DNA from: Streptomyces sp. A1277
GTDB taxonomy: Bacteria; Actinomycetota; Actinomycetes; Streptomycetales; Streptomycetaceae
DNA length: 64,000 nt
Assembly (NCBI RefSeq): GCF_004795015.1
Contig: NZ_SSBI01000009.1
Coordinates: 62,001-126,000, forward strand
Direction of reading: 5' to 3'
Part shown: piece after piece, positions 42,906 to 51,242 of the stretch
Layout: each line of letters starts with the position of its first letter
Position numbering within the stretch: the stretch's first letter is position 1
The notes under the pieces: model-generated
What the model was told of the DNA's origin: nothing
Database searches by the model: none
What the model saw: the letters and a program-made list of their open reading frames with translations, nothing else
Made by a program: the position numbers and the translations under genes

Positions 42906-43649
42906 ATGACGCTGCTGCTGGCACACATCAGCGACCTGCACCTGGACGGCACCGAGCGGGCGACCCTGCGCGCCACCCGCGTCATGGACTACGTACGAGC
43001 CCTCCCCCACCCGGTCGACGCGCTCCTGGTCACCGGGGACATCGCCGATCACGGCGAGGAGGCCGAGTACGAGGAGGCGGCTCGGATCCTGAGCGCCGAC
43101 TTCCCCGTGCTCACGTGTCCCGGGAACCATGACGCGCGACCGGCCTACCGCAAGGCCCTGCTCAAAGAGGCCGCCGACGCCGGCCCCGTCAACCGGGTCC
43201 ACCACGTCGCCGGCACCACCATCCTGATGTGCGACTCCACCATCCCGGGCCGGGACGAAGGACGCCTCGACGCCCAGACGCTCGCCTGGATCGACACCAT
43301 CCTCACCGCGCTGCCGCGGGACCGCGCGGCGCTGATCGCCTTCCACCAGCCGCCGGTCGCACTCCATCACCCCCTGCCCGACTCCTGCATGCTCGAAGAG
43401 CCCGGACCACTGGCCGACCTGCTCGACGCGCACCCGCAGGTCGCCGCCGTCCTCACGGGCCACGCCCACACCGCGGCCGCCTCGACCTTCGCCGCCCGTC
43501 CCCTGATCACCGGACCGGCCACCACCTGGACGCTGCGCATGCCCTGGGAGGGCGACGCGGCCGCAGACCGCGACCAGCCGCCCGGCCTCGCCTTCCACGT
43601 CCTGGACGACGACCGGCGCCTGACCACGCACTACCGCGTCGTGCTCTGA
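42906..43649 (+). CDS. Calcineurin-like phosphodiesterase (CpdA type)
   Basis: This 247-residue metallophosphoesterase carries the full metal set: ISDLHLDG near 8-15, TGDIADHG near 44-51, CPGNHDAR near 77-84, AFHQPP, and the late GHAHT. This motif order is that of the CpdA/Icc and Rv0805 class, which hydrolyses cyclic nucleotides or other phosphodiesters in the cytoplasm. ATG 42906 follows AGGAGGAG. It lies downstream of an inverted repeat shared with the CGNR regulator. Confidence 0.88.
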   Translation: MTLLLAHISDLHLDGTERATLRATRVMDYVRALPHPVDALLVTGDIADHGEEAEYEEAARILSADFPVLTCPGNHDARPAYRKALLKEAADAGPVNRVHHVAGTTILMCDSTIPGRDEGRLDAQTLAWIDTILTALPRDRAALIAFHQPPVALHHPLPDSCMLEEPGPLADLLDAHPQVAAVLTGHAHTAAASTFAARPLITGPATTWTLRMPWEGDAAADRDQPPGLAFHVLDDDRRLTTHYRVVL

Positions 43650-43679
43650 TCTCTCCCGCTCGCACGAACCGGAGGCACC

Positions 43680-44309
43680 GTGGTCCACCCCTACGCCGTC
43701 GCCGGGTTCCTGGTGGCGGTCCTCCCCTTGATCGCCACCCCCGGAGCCAGCCTGGCCCTGCTGATCCAACACGTCACCGACAGCGGTCGGGGCCAGGCTC
43801 CACCCGTCATCCTCGGCACCGTCACCGGCCTGTACATCCACGCCGCTCTCGCCGCAGCCGGCCTTTCGGCCCTGGTCATGCACTCCAGCGTGGCCTTCAC
43901 CGCCGTCAAGCTGATCGGCGCCGTCTACCTCATCGGCCTGGGCCTATGGACATGGCGCTCCGCCACACCGAACGCGGCGCCCGCCCCCGGCCCCGTCCGC
44001 CGGCGCCCGCCGAAGGGATCGGACTCCGTCTTCACCCAGGCGTTGCTCGCCAACGTCCTCAACCCGAAAGCGGCGGCCATCTACTTGACCCTGGTCCCCC
44101 AGTTCATCGCACCCCGTCAGCCCTTCGGCACCCAAATCCTCACGCTGGCCACCGCCCACGCCCTGCTGATCGCTCTCTGGCTCACCGTCTGGACGTTCCT
44201 CATCCTGCGTGCCTCACACGCACTGCGCCGCCCCCGCTTCAAGCGAACCGCCGCCAAGGTCACGTCAGCGGTCCTCATCGCCCTCGGCATCCGGGGCGCC
44301 GTGACGTAG
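43680..44309 (+). CDS. LysE/RhtB-family amino-acid exporter
   Basis: This 209-residue, six-helix protein has the family signature PGASLALLIQ(H) after helix 1 and the QALLANVLNPKAAAIYLTLVPQFI block in the middle. GTG 43680 has GGAGG 4 nt upstream. It follows the phosphodiesterase by 30 bp on the same strand, so the two may be co-transcribed. It would export an amino acid or homoserine-lactone-like compound. Confidence 0.9.
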   Translation: MVHPYAVAGFLVAVLPLIATPGASLALLIQHVTDSGRGQAPPVILGTVTGLYIHAALAAAGLSALVMHSSVAFTAVKLIGAVYLIGLGLWTWRSATPNAAPAPGPVRRRPPKGSDSVFTQALLANVLNPKAAAIYLTLVPQFIAPRQPFGTQILTLATAHALLIALWLTVWTFLILRASHALRRPRFKRTAAKVTSAVLIALGIRGAVT

Positions 44310-44743
44310 GGGGCGGTCCGGCGGCTGGACGCCGCGGACGTGGCGGTGGCCCCTCTCCGGGGCAGAAGTTGTCGCTTCGACGGGGGCGAGGGCCGTCCCG
44401 GCGATGGTCCGCGACCTGGACGGAATCGCGAGCGTGTTCCTGACGGACCTCGCCCGGGACGCGGCCATGGTCGTCCGCGAGGGCGGGGTCAAACGTTTCG
44501 GTACAGTCACCCTGGTGACGCCGGGCGAACCGGCCCCACTCCCGCCCCTCAAGGATTCCCTGCCGGCCCCGTCCGCCCGCAAGGGGGGCGGACGGACCAT
44601 CGGCAGGGATGACGTCCTGGCCGCCACCACGATTCAGTTGTTCGGCGGCGACCTCAGGCAGCGAGCCCTGACCGAAGCACGCGAGGCGACACAGAACGCT
44701 TCGGCCGGTATCCGGGGCCTGCAAGGACCCGGGGCAGTTCCGG
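44310..44743 (+). other. Leader region of trpS; possible gene remnant
   Basis: No intact gene was found. A frame from ATG 44404 has good codon bias for about 50 residues (LDGIASVFLTDLARDAAMVV) but later merges out of frame into trpS, so it may be a relic. A 10-bp perfect hairpin occupies 44569-44595 and is listed separately. Confidence 0.35.
44569..44595 (+). terminator. Terminator-like hairpin upstream of trpS
   Basis: CCGTCCGCCC and GGGCGGACGG pair perfectly around a 7-nt loop, about 150 bp ahead of trpS. It could end transcription from upstream or serve in attenuation of the synthetase gene. Confidence 0.55.
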
Positions 44744-45718
44744 GTGCTGACCGGAGACCGTCCGACCGGACGCCTGCATCTCGGCCACTACTTCGGCACG
44801 CTGCACAACCGGGTACGTCTCCAGAACCTCGGCGTGGAGTTGTACGTCATCATCGCGGACTACCAGGTACTGACCGACCGCGACGTCGCGGACGACCTGG
44901 CCGGGCATGTCGAGGAACTGGTCCTGGACTACCTGGCCATCGGCGTGGACCCGGCACGCAGCACGATCTTCACGCACAGCGCCGTGGCGGCTCTCGACCA
45001 ACTGCTGCTGCCCTTCCTCAGCCTGGTCTCCGTCGCCGAGCTCGAACGCGATCCCACGGTGAAGGACGAGATCACCCACTCGCGGCAGTCCTCCGTGAGC
45101 GGCCTGATGTTCACCTATCCCGCTCACCAGGCCGCCGACATCCTCTTCTGCAAGGCCAACCTGGTACCGGTCGGCAAGGACCAGCTCCCCCACCTGGAAC
45201 TCACCCGGACCATCGCCCGCCGTTCCAACGACCGCTACGGGGCCGGCTCCGTCGTCTTCCCCCGGCCCGATGCTCTGCTGTCGGACGCGCCCCTCCTGCT
45301 CGGCACGGACGGCGGCAAGATGGGCAAGAGCCGTGGCAACGCCCTCACCCTGGCCGCCGACGCCGACGAGACCGCCCGTCTGATCAAGGGGGCCACGACG
45401 GATTCCGAACGCCACATCTCCTATGACCCGGCCGGTCGCCCGGAGGTGTCCTCCCTCCTGCTCCTGGCGGCCCTGTGCCAGAACCGGACACCCGAGCAGG
45501 TCGCCGCCGACATCGGCTCCGCGGGAGCCGCCGCGCTGAAGAGGACGGTGACCGAGGCGGTCAACGAGTTCCTGGCTCCCATCCGGTCCCGCCGAAAGGC
45601 GTACGCGGCCGACCGCGCCCACCTCCGCGCGATTCTGCGCGAGGGCGATGAGCGGGCCAACGCCGTTGCCGACAGCACTCTCGGCGAGGTGCGGGCCGCG
45701 GTGAACAGCGACTACTGA
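44744..45718 (+). CDS. trpS: Auxiliary tryptophanyl-tRNA synthetase
   Basis: This 324-residue class I synthetase has the HIGH-type motif RLHLGHYFG near residue 10-18 and the KMSKS-type loop KMGKS near 192, with Trp-pocket region DYQVLTD. It charges tRNA-Trp using ATP. Streptomyces often carry two enzymes, and the second is an inducible, indolmycin-resistant form. Position inside accessory DNA suggests this is such a copy. The GTG at 44744 is the only sensible start and has no strong ribosome site; the first residues may therefore be slightly misplaced. A hairpin lies upstream. Confidence 0.88.
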   Translation: MLTGDRPTGRLHLGHYFGTLHNRVRLQNLGVELYVIIADYQVLTDRDVADDLAGHVEELVLDYLAIGVDPARSTIFTHSAVAALDQLLLPFLSLVSVAELERDPTVKDEITHSRQSSVSGLMFTYPAHQAADILFCKANLVPVGKDQLPHLELTRTIARRSNDRYGAGSVVFPRPDALLSDAPLLLGTDGGKMGKSRGNALTLAADADETARLIKGATTDSERHISYDPAGRPEVSSLLLLAALCQNRTPEQVAADIGSAGAAALKRTVTEAVNEFLAPIRSRRKAYAADRAHLRAILREGDERANAVADSTLGEVRAAVNSDY

Positions 45719-45738
45719 CCCGGCGGCAGCGCGCCGGG
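45719..45738. terminator. Bidirectional terminator between trpS and the monooxygenase
   Basis: CCCGGCG (45719-45725) and CGCCGGG (45732-45738) form a 7-bp stem with a 6-nt loop right after the trpS stop, between convergent genes. Confidence 0.55.
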
Positions 45739-45746
45739 GGCCCGGC

Positions 45747-47315
45747 TCAGCGGCGCCCCGACACCCCGGTGAGCAGCGCGTTCAGCATGTCGGTCATCTC
45801 GGTGCGGGTGCGGGCGGCGCCGTAGACGTGGAAGTCGGGGCGGATCAGGGCGGAGGGTGCCCGGACCTCCTCGGTCAGCCAGGTGGTGTAGGTGCCGTCG
45901 ATGTCGATCTCGGGGGTGAGGTGGATGATCGAGCCGCCCAGCGCGGTCAGCCGGTCCGCCAGGTCCGGGTCGACCAGGGTCCGCGGGTCTTCCGTGCTGA
46001 GCAGGACGAGGGCGTCGCCGCACAGTTCGCCGGCTTGCGGGCGGTTGGTGCGGGCCTGGGGGACGATCCGGCTGTCCGCTCCGGTGAAGAGGCCGTCCGC
46101 GCCGTCGTGGAACAGGCCGTTCCTCAGCGCGTCGTCCCCGGGGCGGGCGAACGCCTCCGGGTCGCGGGAGGGGGCGTCGTCCGAGCCGCGTACGGCCAGC
46201 AGGGCGCTGTCGCGGTAGTTGGCGACGGAGGGGTCGACGATGCCGATCAGCTGGGCGAGGTTCACCGACATGTCGATGGTCCGCTGGGCGTCGGGGCGGC
46301 GCTCGGCCTCGTAGGAGTCGAGCAGGTCCTCGCCGGCCGAGCCGGCGAGGACGAGGTGGAGCTTCCAGGCCAGGTTCGCCACGTCCCGGATGCCGGTGCA
46401 CATGCCCTGGCCGGCGTGCGGGGGCATCACATGGGCGGCGTCGCCGGCTATGAAGACCCGGCCGGGGCCTTCGGAGCGCCACTGGTCGGCGTTGCGGGCC
46501 AGGCAGGTGTAGGCGACATAGCGTTGCAGCGTCGCGTTGTCCGGGTTGACGCCGAAGTGGGTCAGCAGGCGCCAGGCGTTCTCGACCGAGTCGAAGTCCT
46601 CGAAGGGCTGGTCGGGCAGCCGGATGAACTCCCAGCGGCTGTGGGAGGGTCCGGCCGAGAGGTCGACGCGCGGCTGGGCCGGGTCGGCGACCTGGATGTT
46701 CTGCGAGGGGAACTGCTCGGGGTCGTGCGGCATGACGTCGCAGGCCATCCAGTCGGCCGCGTAGTCGGAGGCCGAGACCGAGACGCCCAGGTGGTCGCGT
46801 ACGAAGCTGTTGGCGCCGTCGCAGCCGACCAGCCAGCGGGCGGTGAGGACCTGCTCGCCGGCCGCCCCGCGGACGGTCAGGTGGACCGAGTCGTCCTTCT
46901 CGGTCAGGTCGACGGCCTCGTAACCGCGCAGCACGCGCAGGCCGGTCAGCTGGTCGCCGCGTCCGACCAGGGCGGACTCCAGGCCCGGCTGGTAGAAGGA
47001 GGTCGCCTCCGGCCAGCGGTAGCGGTCGTCCTGGTTCAGCTCGAAGTGCATGAGCGTCTGGCCCTCGCCGTTGACCACGACGTAGTCCTTGGTCGGCTCG
47101 CTGACCGGGAAGAGCGCGTCGGCGACGCCGATCGTGCCGAGTATGCGGCCGGCGTGCCGGTCGAAGGAGACCGCCCGGGGCAGGTTGTAGGGCTCCAGGT
47201 ACTTCTCCACCACGGTGACCCGCCAGCCGTGCTGGGCCAGCAGGATCGACAGGACCTGCCCCACGGGGCCGTATCCGACTACAAGGACATCCGCGTCCGC
47301 TGCATCTTCAGTCAC
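45747..47315 (-). CDS. MhpA-type aromatic FAD monooxygenase
   Basis: This 522-residue member of the large group A hydroxylases (3-(3-hydroxyphenyl)propionate or resorcinol hydroxylase type) has VLVVGYGPVGQVLSILLAQHG near 11-31, WLVGCDGANSFVRDHLGV near 165-182, VFIAGDAAHVMPPHAGQGM near 292-310, and a thioredoxin-like C-terminal domain. I use GTG 47315; an in-frame TTG at 47375 would add 20 residues. It probably hydroxylates the aromatic part of the cluster product, using NADPH and O2. It is taken here as the left edge of the biosynthetic cluster. Confidence 0.85.
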   Translation of the reverse strand: MTEDAADADVLVVGYGPVGQVLSILLAQHGWRVTVVEKYLEPYNLPRAVSFDRHAGRILGTIGVADALFPVSEPTKDYVVVNGEGQTLMHFELNQDDRYRWPEATSFYQPGLESALVGRGDQLTGLRVLRGYEAVDLTEKDDSVHLTVRGAAGEQVLTARWLVGCDGANSFVRDHLGVSVSASDYAADWMACDVMPHDPEQFPSQNIQVADPAQPRVDLSAGPSHSRWEFIRLPDQPFEDFDSVENAWRLLTHFGVNPDNATLQRYVAYTCLARNADQWRSEGPGRVFIAGDAAHVMPPHAGQGMCTGIRDVANLAWKLHLVLAGSAGEDLLDSYEAERRPDAQRTIDMSVNLAQLIGIVDPSVANYRDSALLAVRGSDDAPSRDPEAFARPGDDALRNGLFHDGADGLFTGADSRIVPQARTNRPQAGELCGDALVLLSTEDPRTLVDPDLADRLTALGGSIIHLTPEIDIDGTYTTWLTEEVRAPSALIRPDFHVYGAARTRTEMTDMLNALLTGVSGRR

Positions 47316-47438
47316 GGCCCGACCGTAGTTCAGCGCGGGGCGCGGCAGGTCCGGCTCCGCCGGGGACAGGGGCAAGCACCAGAATGCGCGGCTGCGGGTT
47401 GACGGAGACGGGTCCGGTACTCCGCGGGGCCGGGGCCG

Positions 47439-48380
47439 TCAGCCGCGCCGGTATCGGTCCGCCATCGCGTGGAAGACCTTCTTCGGCTCCCAGCGGACCT
47501 CGTCGAGCATGCGGACCACGCCGTAGGAGGTGATGTCGTGCGCGCCCGGCTTGTCGTAGCCGGCGAAGGAGAACCACAGCGCGGTGTCCACCCCCTCCTC
47601 CTCGAAGACCGTCAGCAGCTCGGTGAGGTAGCGCACCTGCTCGTCCTCGTCCGGCACGAGGCCGGCCGGCGGCGGGGCCCAGGCCATGCCGCCGAGGTCG
47701 CCCGCCCCCCGGTAGGCGCAGGTGCCGTACTCGGTGACGGCGACGGGCTTGCCGTGGCGGAAGGACTCGCGCAGGCGGGTGCGGAAGGTGTCCGCGTTGT
47801 CGGCGGCCCGGTAGGCGTCGGTGCCGACGAGGTCGAAGGGGGTCCAGTCGACCGCCTCCCAGGGGCCGGAGGCGTAGGTGACCGGCCCGCCGAAGTGCGC
47901 GCGCACGGTGGCGGCGGCTTCGGCGAGGAGGTCGTTGAGGCGTTCCGAGACCCGGTCGAGCGTGGACCACCACCGCGGGTCGGTGCCCATGGTGTGGATG
48001 CGGTGGCCGAAGGTGTCGCCGGGGAGGAAGCCGCCGCAGAAGACGCTGATCTCGCACCCGGTCACGAACACCACCTCGGCACCGGTGCGCCGTACCGCTT
48101 CGGCACGCCGGGCGCAGTCCGCGAAGTACGGCAGCAGCTGTCCGGCGGGCAGGTCCACGGGGAAGGGCGCGAACCAGACCTCCAGGCCGGCGTCGGCGGC
48201 GTACCGGGCCGCCGTGCTCAGACGTCCGGGTTCGCGGCCCGAGACGCGTACGACGTCGCAGTGCAGTTCGCCGGCGATCACCGCCATCTCGCGCCGGACC
48301 GCCTCCGCTTGGAAGGTCTTCCGGGTGAACTGCTGTCCGGGCAGGAACCCCGTGTCGTAGTTGATGCCGCGTGCGCGCAC
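47439..48380 (-). CDS. TIM-barrel glycoside-hydrolase-like protein
   Basis: This 313-residue cytosolic protein has the (beta/alpha)8 pattern of clan GH-A hydrolases: RGINYDTGF at the first strand, FVTGCEISVF with a candidate acid/base Glu mid-way, and AVTEYGTCAY with a candidate nucleophile Glu near 230, followed by LWFSFAGYDKPG. It has no signal peptide. Homologous proteins are poorly characterised and sometimes carry unrelated names. It lies between two flavin monooxygenases on the same strand, so it may remove or move a sugar in the pathway, for example in self-resistance. That role is inference. Confidence 0.6.
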   Translation of the reverse strand: MRARGINYDTGFLPGQQFTRKTFQAEAVRREMAVIAGELHCDVVRVSGREPGRLSTAARYAADAGLEVWFAPFPVDLPAGQLLPYFADCARRAEAVRRTGAEVVFVTGCEISVFCGGFLPGDTFGHRIHTMGTDPRWWSTLDRVSERLNDLLAEAAATVRAHFGGPVTYASGPWEAVDWTPFDLVGTDAYRAADNADTFRTRLRESFRHGKPVAVTEYGTCAYRGAGDLGGMAWAPPPAGLVPDEDEQVRYLTELLTVFEEEGVDTALWFSFAGYDKPGAHDITSYGVVRMLDEVRWEPKKVFHAMADRYRRG

Positions 48381-48449
48381 GTCACTGCCCCTCGTCGGTC
48401 CATGGTCCCGTCACCCGTACGCGTCCATGGTCCGGCAGGTCTCGCCGGC

Positions 48450-50003
48450 TCAGCCGAACCAGTCGGCCAGCGCGCGGCACAGGCCGTCCCGGGCCTCGTC
48501 GGACGGCTCGTCGGGGGCGGCCGCCCAGGCGACGTAGCCGTCGGGGCGGACGAGCAGCGCCGTCGCGGGCGGCTGGGGGCTCCTGGCGGCGACGACGTCG
48601 ACCCGGTCCTTCCAGTCCGCCGCGGCCTGCGCCGGGTACGGCGCCCCGCCGAGGTCGAGCAGGACGGGCCGGCCGGTGCGCATGAGTTCGGCGAGGCGTG
48701 CGGGGCCCGCGCCGGTTTCCAGGGCGAGGTCCGGGGCGAACCGGCCGGCGAGCGGGTGCGCCGATGCCGTGGCGTAGCGGACGTCGTCGCCGGACAGCAG
48801 GTCGGCGATGCGGCGGATGTTGTCCGTGGAGTACAGGAGCTCGGCGAACAGGTCGCGCAGCGCGGTGACTTCCGGGCCCGGGGTCATGAGCGCCGTCTGG
48901 GCCTGGGTGTGCATGAAGACGCGGAGTCCGGCCGCGTGGCGTTCGGTGTGGTAGCTGTCGAGCAGGCCGGGCGGCGCCCAGCCGTGGATCTGCGCGGCCA
49001 GCTTCCAGCCGAGGTTGGCGGCGTCCTGGAGGCCCAGGTTGAGCCCGGGCCCGCCGACGGCGGAGTGGACGTGCGCGGCGTCGCCCGCGACGAACACCCG
49101 GCCGCTGCGGTAGCGCTCCGCCAGGCGGGTGTTGCGGCCGACGAGGCGGCGCAGCATGTGCGGGCCGTGCCCGGACGGGGCGGTGAGGGGCACATCGGTG
49201 CCGAGGACGCGGCGCACGCTGTCCCGCATGTCCTCGATGGTCAGCGGCCGGTCGTCGCCCTCCGGCGGGGCGCCCCATTCGAGGGTGAGCAGGCGGTGGT
49301 TGCCGTCCGGGAGGGCGGCGAAGGCGAAGATGCCGTGCGGGGTGCGGTTGAAGGTGAACACCGGGCTCAGCCGGCCGTGGCCGGGCACGTCCAGCGCGCC
49401 GGTGTCCGGGTCCAGCATCGACGCGGGCAGCGTGGCGTACGCGGCGCGGGAGACCAGGTCGTGGCCGATCTCTCCGACGAAGTCGATGCCGGCCCGCTTG
49501 CGGACGGTGCTCCTGCCGCCGTCGCAGCCGACGAGATGGCGGGCGTGCAGCTCGTACGTGCCGTCCGCGTGGCGGACCCGGGCGGTCACCCGCTCCTCGT
49601 CCTGTTGGAGGCCGGTCAGTTCGTGACCGCTACGGATCTCCACGCCGAGCTCGTGGGCGCGTTCGCGCAGGACCTGCTCGATGCGCTGCTGGGTCGCCGG
49701 CAGGACCGTCATCGGGTTGGTCCCCAGCGCGGCGAGGTTCAGCGGGATGGCGCCGAAGAGATAGCCCGGGACCGGCTGGGGCGCGCCGGCCACGCCGTCG
49801 AACCGCTCGTAGAGGCCGCGGTGGTCGAGGAACCGGACCACCTGGCCGATCAGGCCGTTGGCCTTGATCTCCGGGCTGGGCCCGGGCAGCCGCTCCAGGA
49901 CGACCGGCCGCACCCCCGCCATGCCCAGCTCACATGCCAGCAGCAGCCCGACGGGGCCGCCGCCGACGATGACGACATCGGCGGTCTCTGTCTCGGCAGC
50001 CAT
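48450..50003 (-). CDS. Polyketide/aromatic-type FAD monooxygenase
   Basis: This 517-residue protein resembles the PgaE/RdmE and pentachlorophenol hydroxylase group: VVIVGGGPVGLLLACELGMAG near 9-29, HLVGCDGGRSTVRKRAGIDF near 150-169, and VFVAGDAAHVHSAVGGPGLNLGLQDA near 275-300, with a C-terminal thioredoxin-like domain lacking active cysteines. ATG 50003 (or 50006) is preceded by GAGGAG. It is divergent from the ligase-PKS operon and likely transcribed from the same 130-bp gap. A tailoring hydroxylation is the expected job. Confidence 0.88.
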   Translation of the reverse strand: MAAETETADVVIVGGGPVGLLLACELGMAGVRPVVLERLPGPSPEIKANGLIGQVVRFLDHRGLYERFDGVAGAPQPVPGYLFGAIPLNLAALGTNPMTVLPATQQRIEQVLRERAHELGVEIRSGHELTGLQQDEERVTARVRHADGTYELHARHLVGCDGGRSTVRKRAGIDFVGEIGHDLVSRAAYATLPASMLDPDTGALDVPGHGRLSPVFTFNRTPHGIFAFAALPDGNHRLLTLEWGAPPEGDDRPLTIEDMRDSVRRVLGTDVPLTAPSGHGPHMLRRLVGRNTRLAERYRSGRVFVAGDAAHVHSAVGGPGLNLGLQDAANLGWKLAAQIHGWAPPGLLDSYHTERHAAGLRVFMHTQAQTALMTPGPEVTALRDLFAELLYSTDNIRRIADLLSGDDVRYATASAHPLAGRFAPDLALETGAGPARLAELMRTGRPVLLDLGGAPYPAQAAADWKDRVDVVAARSPQPPATALLVRPDGYVAWAAAPDEPSDEARDGLCRALADWFG

Positions 50004-50099
50004 CATTGATCTCCTCGAAGGGTGGGGCGCTCCAGGGGGCACACGCACACCTGCACAGTAGGCACGCCGCCGAAGGCCCGGTCACGCTGCGCGGCCGCA

Positions 50100-50115
50100 C
50101 TAGGGGATCCCCTAT
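50100..50115. promoter_or_regulatory. PimM-like palindrome in the divergent promoter of the PKS operon
   Basis: CTAGGGGATCCCCTAT contains a perfect 14-bp palindrome (50101-50114). It agrees at 13 of 16 positions with the site known for PAS-LuxR regulators such as PimM (CTVGGGAWWTCCCBAG). It lies 25 bp before the ligase start. Confidence 0.5.
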
Positions 50116-50139
50116 CAGGTCCCCGCGGATACTGCCCTC

Positions 50140-51225
50140 ATGTCGGTGACGATGAGTACGCAAGAGTCGCGGTCGCTGACCGATGGCTGGTTGGCCCAGG
50201 ACCTGGACGAGTGGACGCGGCGCGTGCTGCGGCGCCATTTCGACCCCGAACACGGCTCCCCCTACTGGCTCAAACGCCGTACGGAGCTGGACTTCGACCC
50301 GCTCGCTCTCGGCGGCTACGACGACCTGGCCGCGTTCGGTCACTTCGACCTCACCGTCCTGCGGGACCTCGACCCCGCCGACCTCGTCCCCGGTGCCATT
50401 TCCCGGCCGCTCGCCGGCCGTGTCTGGGAGTCCGGCGGCACCACCGGCAGGCCCTCGCGAATCCTCTACACCGATGCCATGGAGGCGCACTGGGCCGCCT
50501 GGCGCCTCCACGGCTCGCGTACGGCGGGGTTCCGCACCGGCGCCACCTGGATCGACGCCTGCCCCTCCGGGCCGCACATCGTCGGTGAGGAGGCGGACTA
50601 CCTCGCCGACATGTGCGCGGCCACCGTGTACTCCATCGACCTCGACACGCGGTGGATCAAGCACCTGATCCGCAACGGTCGGCTGATCGAGATGGAGGAG
50701 TACGTCGACCACGTCGTCGAGCAGATCACCGACATCCTCGAAAGCACGCACGTCGACTACCTGCGCAGCACCCCCGCCACGGTGCACGCCCTGATCAACC
50801 GCCGCCCCGATCTGATGGCGGGCCTGTCCGGGGTCTATCTCGGCGGCACCCAGTTCACCGCCGACGCGTACCACAGGTTCGCCGAGGCCATGCCCGGCGG
50901 GATCATCGCCACCACGTACGGCAACACCCTCGGCTGCGCCAACGGCATCGACTCGCCCGACGGGGGCGCCACGCTCCCCTACGTACCGAACTTTCCCCAG
51001 ATCACCATGGCCGTGGTCGACAAGACCGACCCCGGCCGGGTCGTGGAGTACGGCGAGGTGGGCCGGGTGCGGCTGACCGTGCTGCACGAGGACCTGTTCC
51101 TGCCGAACATCCTCGAACGGGACCAGGCGATCCGCTTCCGTACCCCGGAGCAGTGGCCGTGCGACGGCGTGGCCAACGTGCAGCCGCTCCAGATCAGCTC
51201 GCAGACGCCCGAGGGCCTGTACTGA
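50140..51225 (+). CDS. EhpF/PaaK-like adenylate-forming enzyme (short)
   Basis: This 361-residue protein resembles the N-terminal domain of phenylacetate-CoA ligases. The phosphate loop is [13 protein letters not shown] near 103-115, and a later TTYGNTLG corresponds to the A5 region. It lacks the normal C-terminal subdomain with the catalytic lysine (PaaK is about 430 residues). EhpF of griseoluteic acid biosynthesis is similarly short and adenylates an aryl acid. It sits 17 bp before the PKS, so it is co-transcribed and may activate a starter or side-chain acid for it. ATG 50140 or 50152 is the start; neither has a strong ribosome site. Confidence 0.7.
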   Translation: MSVTMSTQESRSLTDGWLAQDLDEWTRRVLRRHFDPEHGSPYWLKRRTELDFDPLALGGYDDLAAFGHFDLTVLRDLDPADLVPGAISRPLAGRVWESGGTTGRPSRILYTDAMEAHWAAWRLHGSRTAGFRTGATWIDACPSGPHIVGEEADYLADMCAATVYSIDLDTRWIKHLIRNGRLIEMEEYVDHVVEQITDILESTHVDYLRSTPATVHALINRRPDLMAGLSGVYLGGTQFTADAYHRFAEAMPGGIIATTYGNTLGCANGIDSPDGGATLPYVPNFPQITMAVVDKTDPGRVVEYGEVGRVRLTVLHEDLFLPNILERDQAIRFRTPEQWPCDGVANVQPLQISSQTPEGLY

Positions 51226-51242
51226 GCAGAGCCCGTCCGCCC

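Noticed and set aside
44305..44360. A Trp-codon cluster (WTPRTWRW) as a trp attenuation leader peptide for trpS
   Set aside because: No start codon lies in frame between the preceding stop (44302) and the Trp codons, and there is no ribosome site. The codons overlap the end of the LysE gene region.
42906..44443. A 404-codon frame overlapping the phosphodiesterase and LysE genes
   Set aside because: It is out of frame with both recognisable genes and is Arg/Pro/His-rich throughout.
50613..51242. N-terminal extension of the PKS into the preceding ligase gene
   Set aside because: The extension is Arg/Pro/His-rich and lies over the real ligase frame. The synthase similarity begins after 51243.
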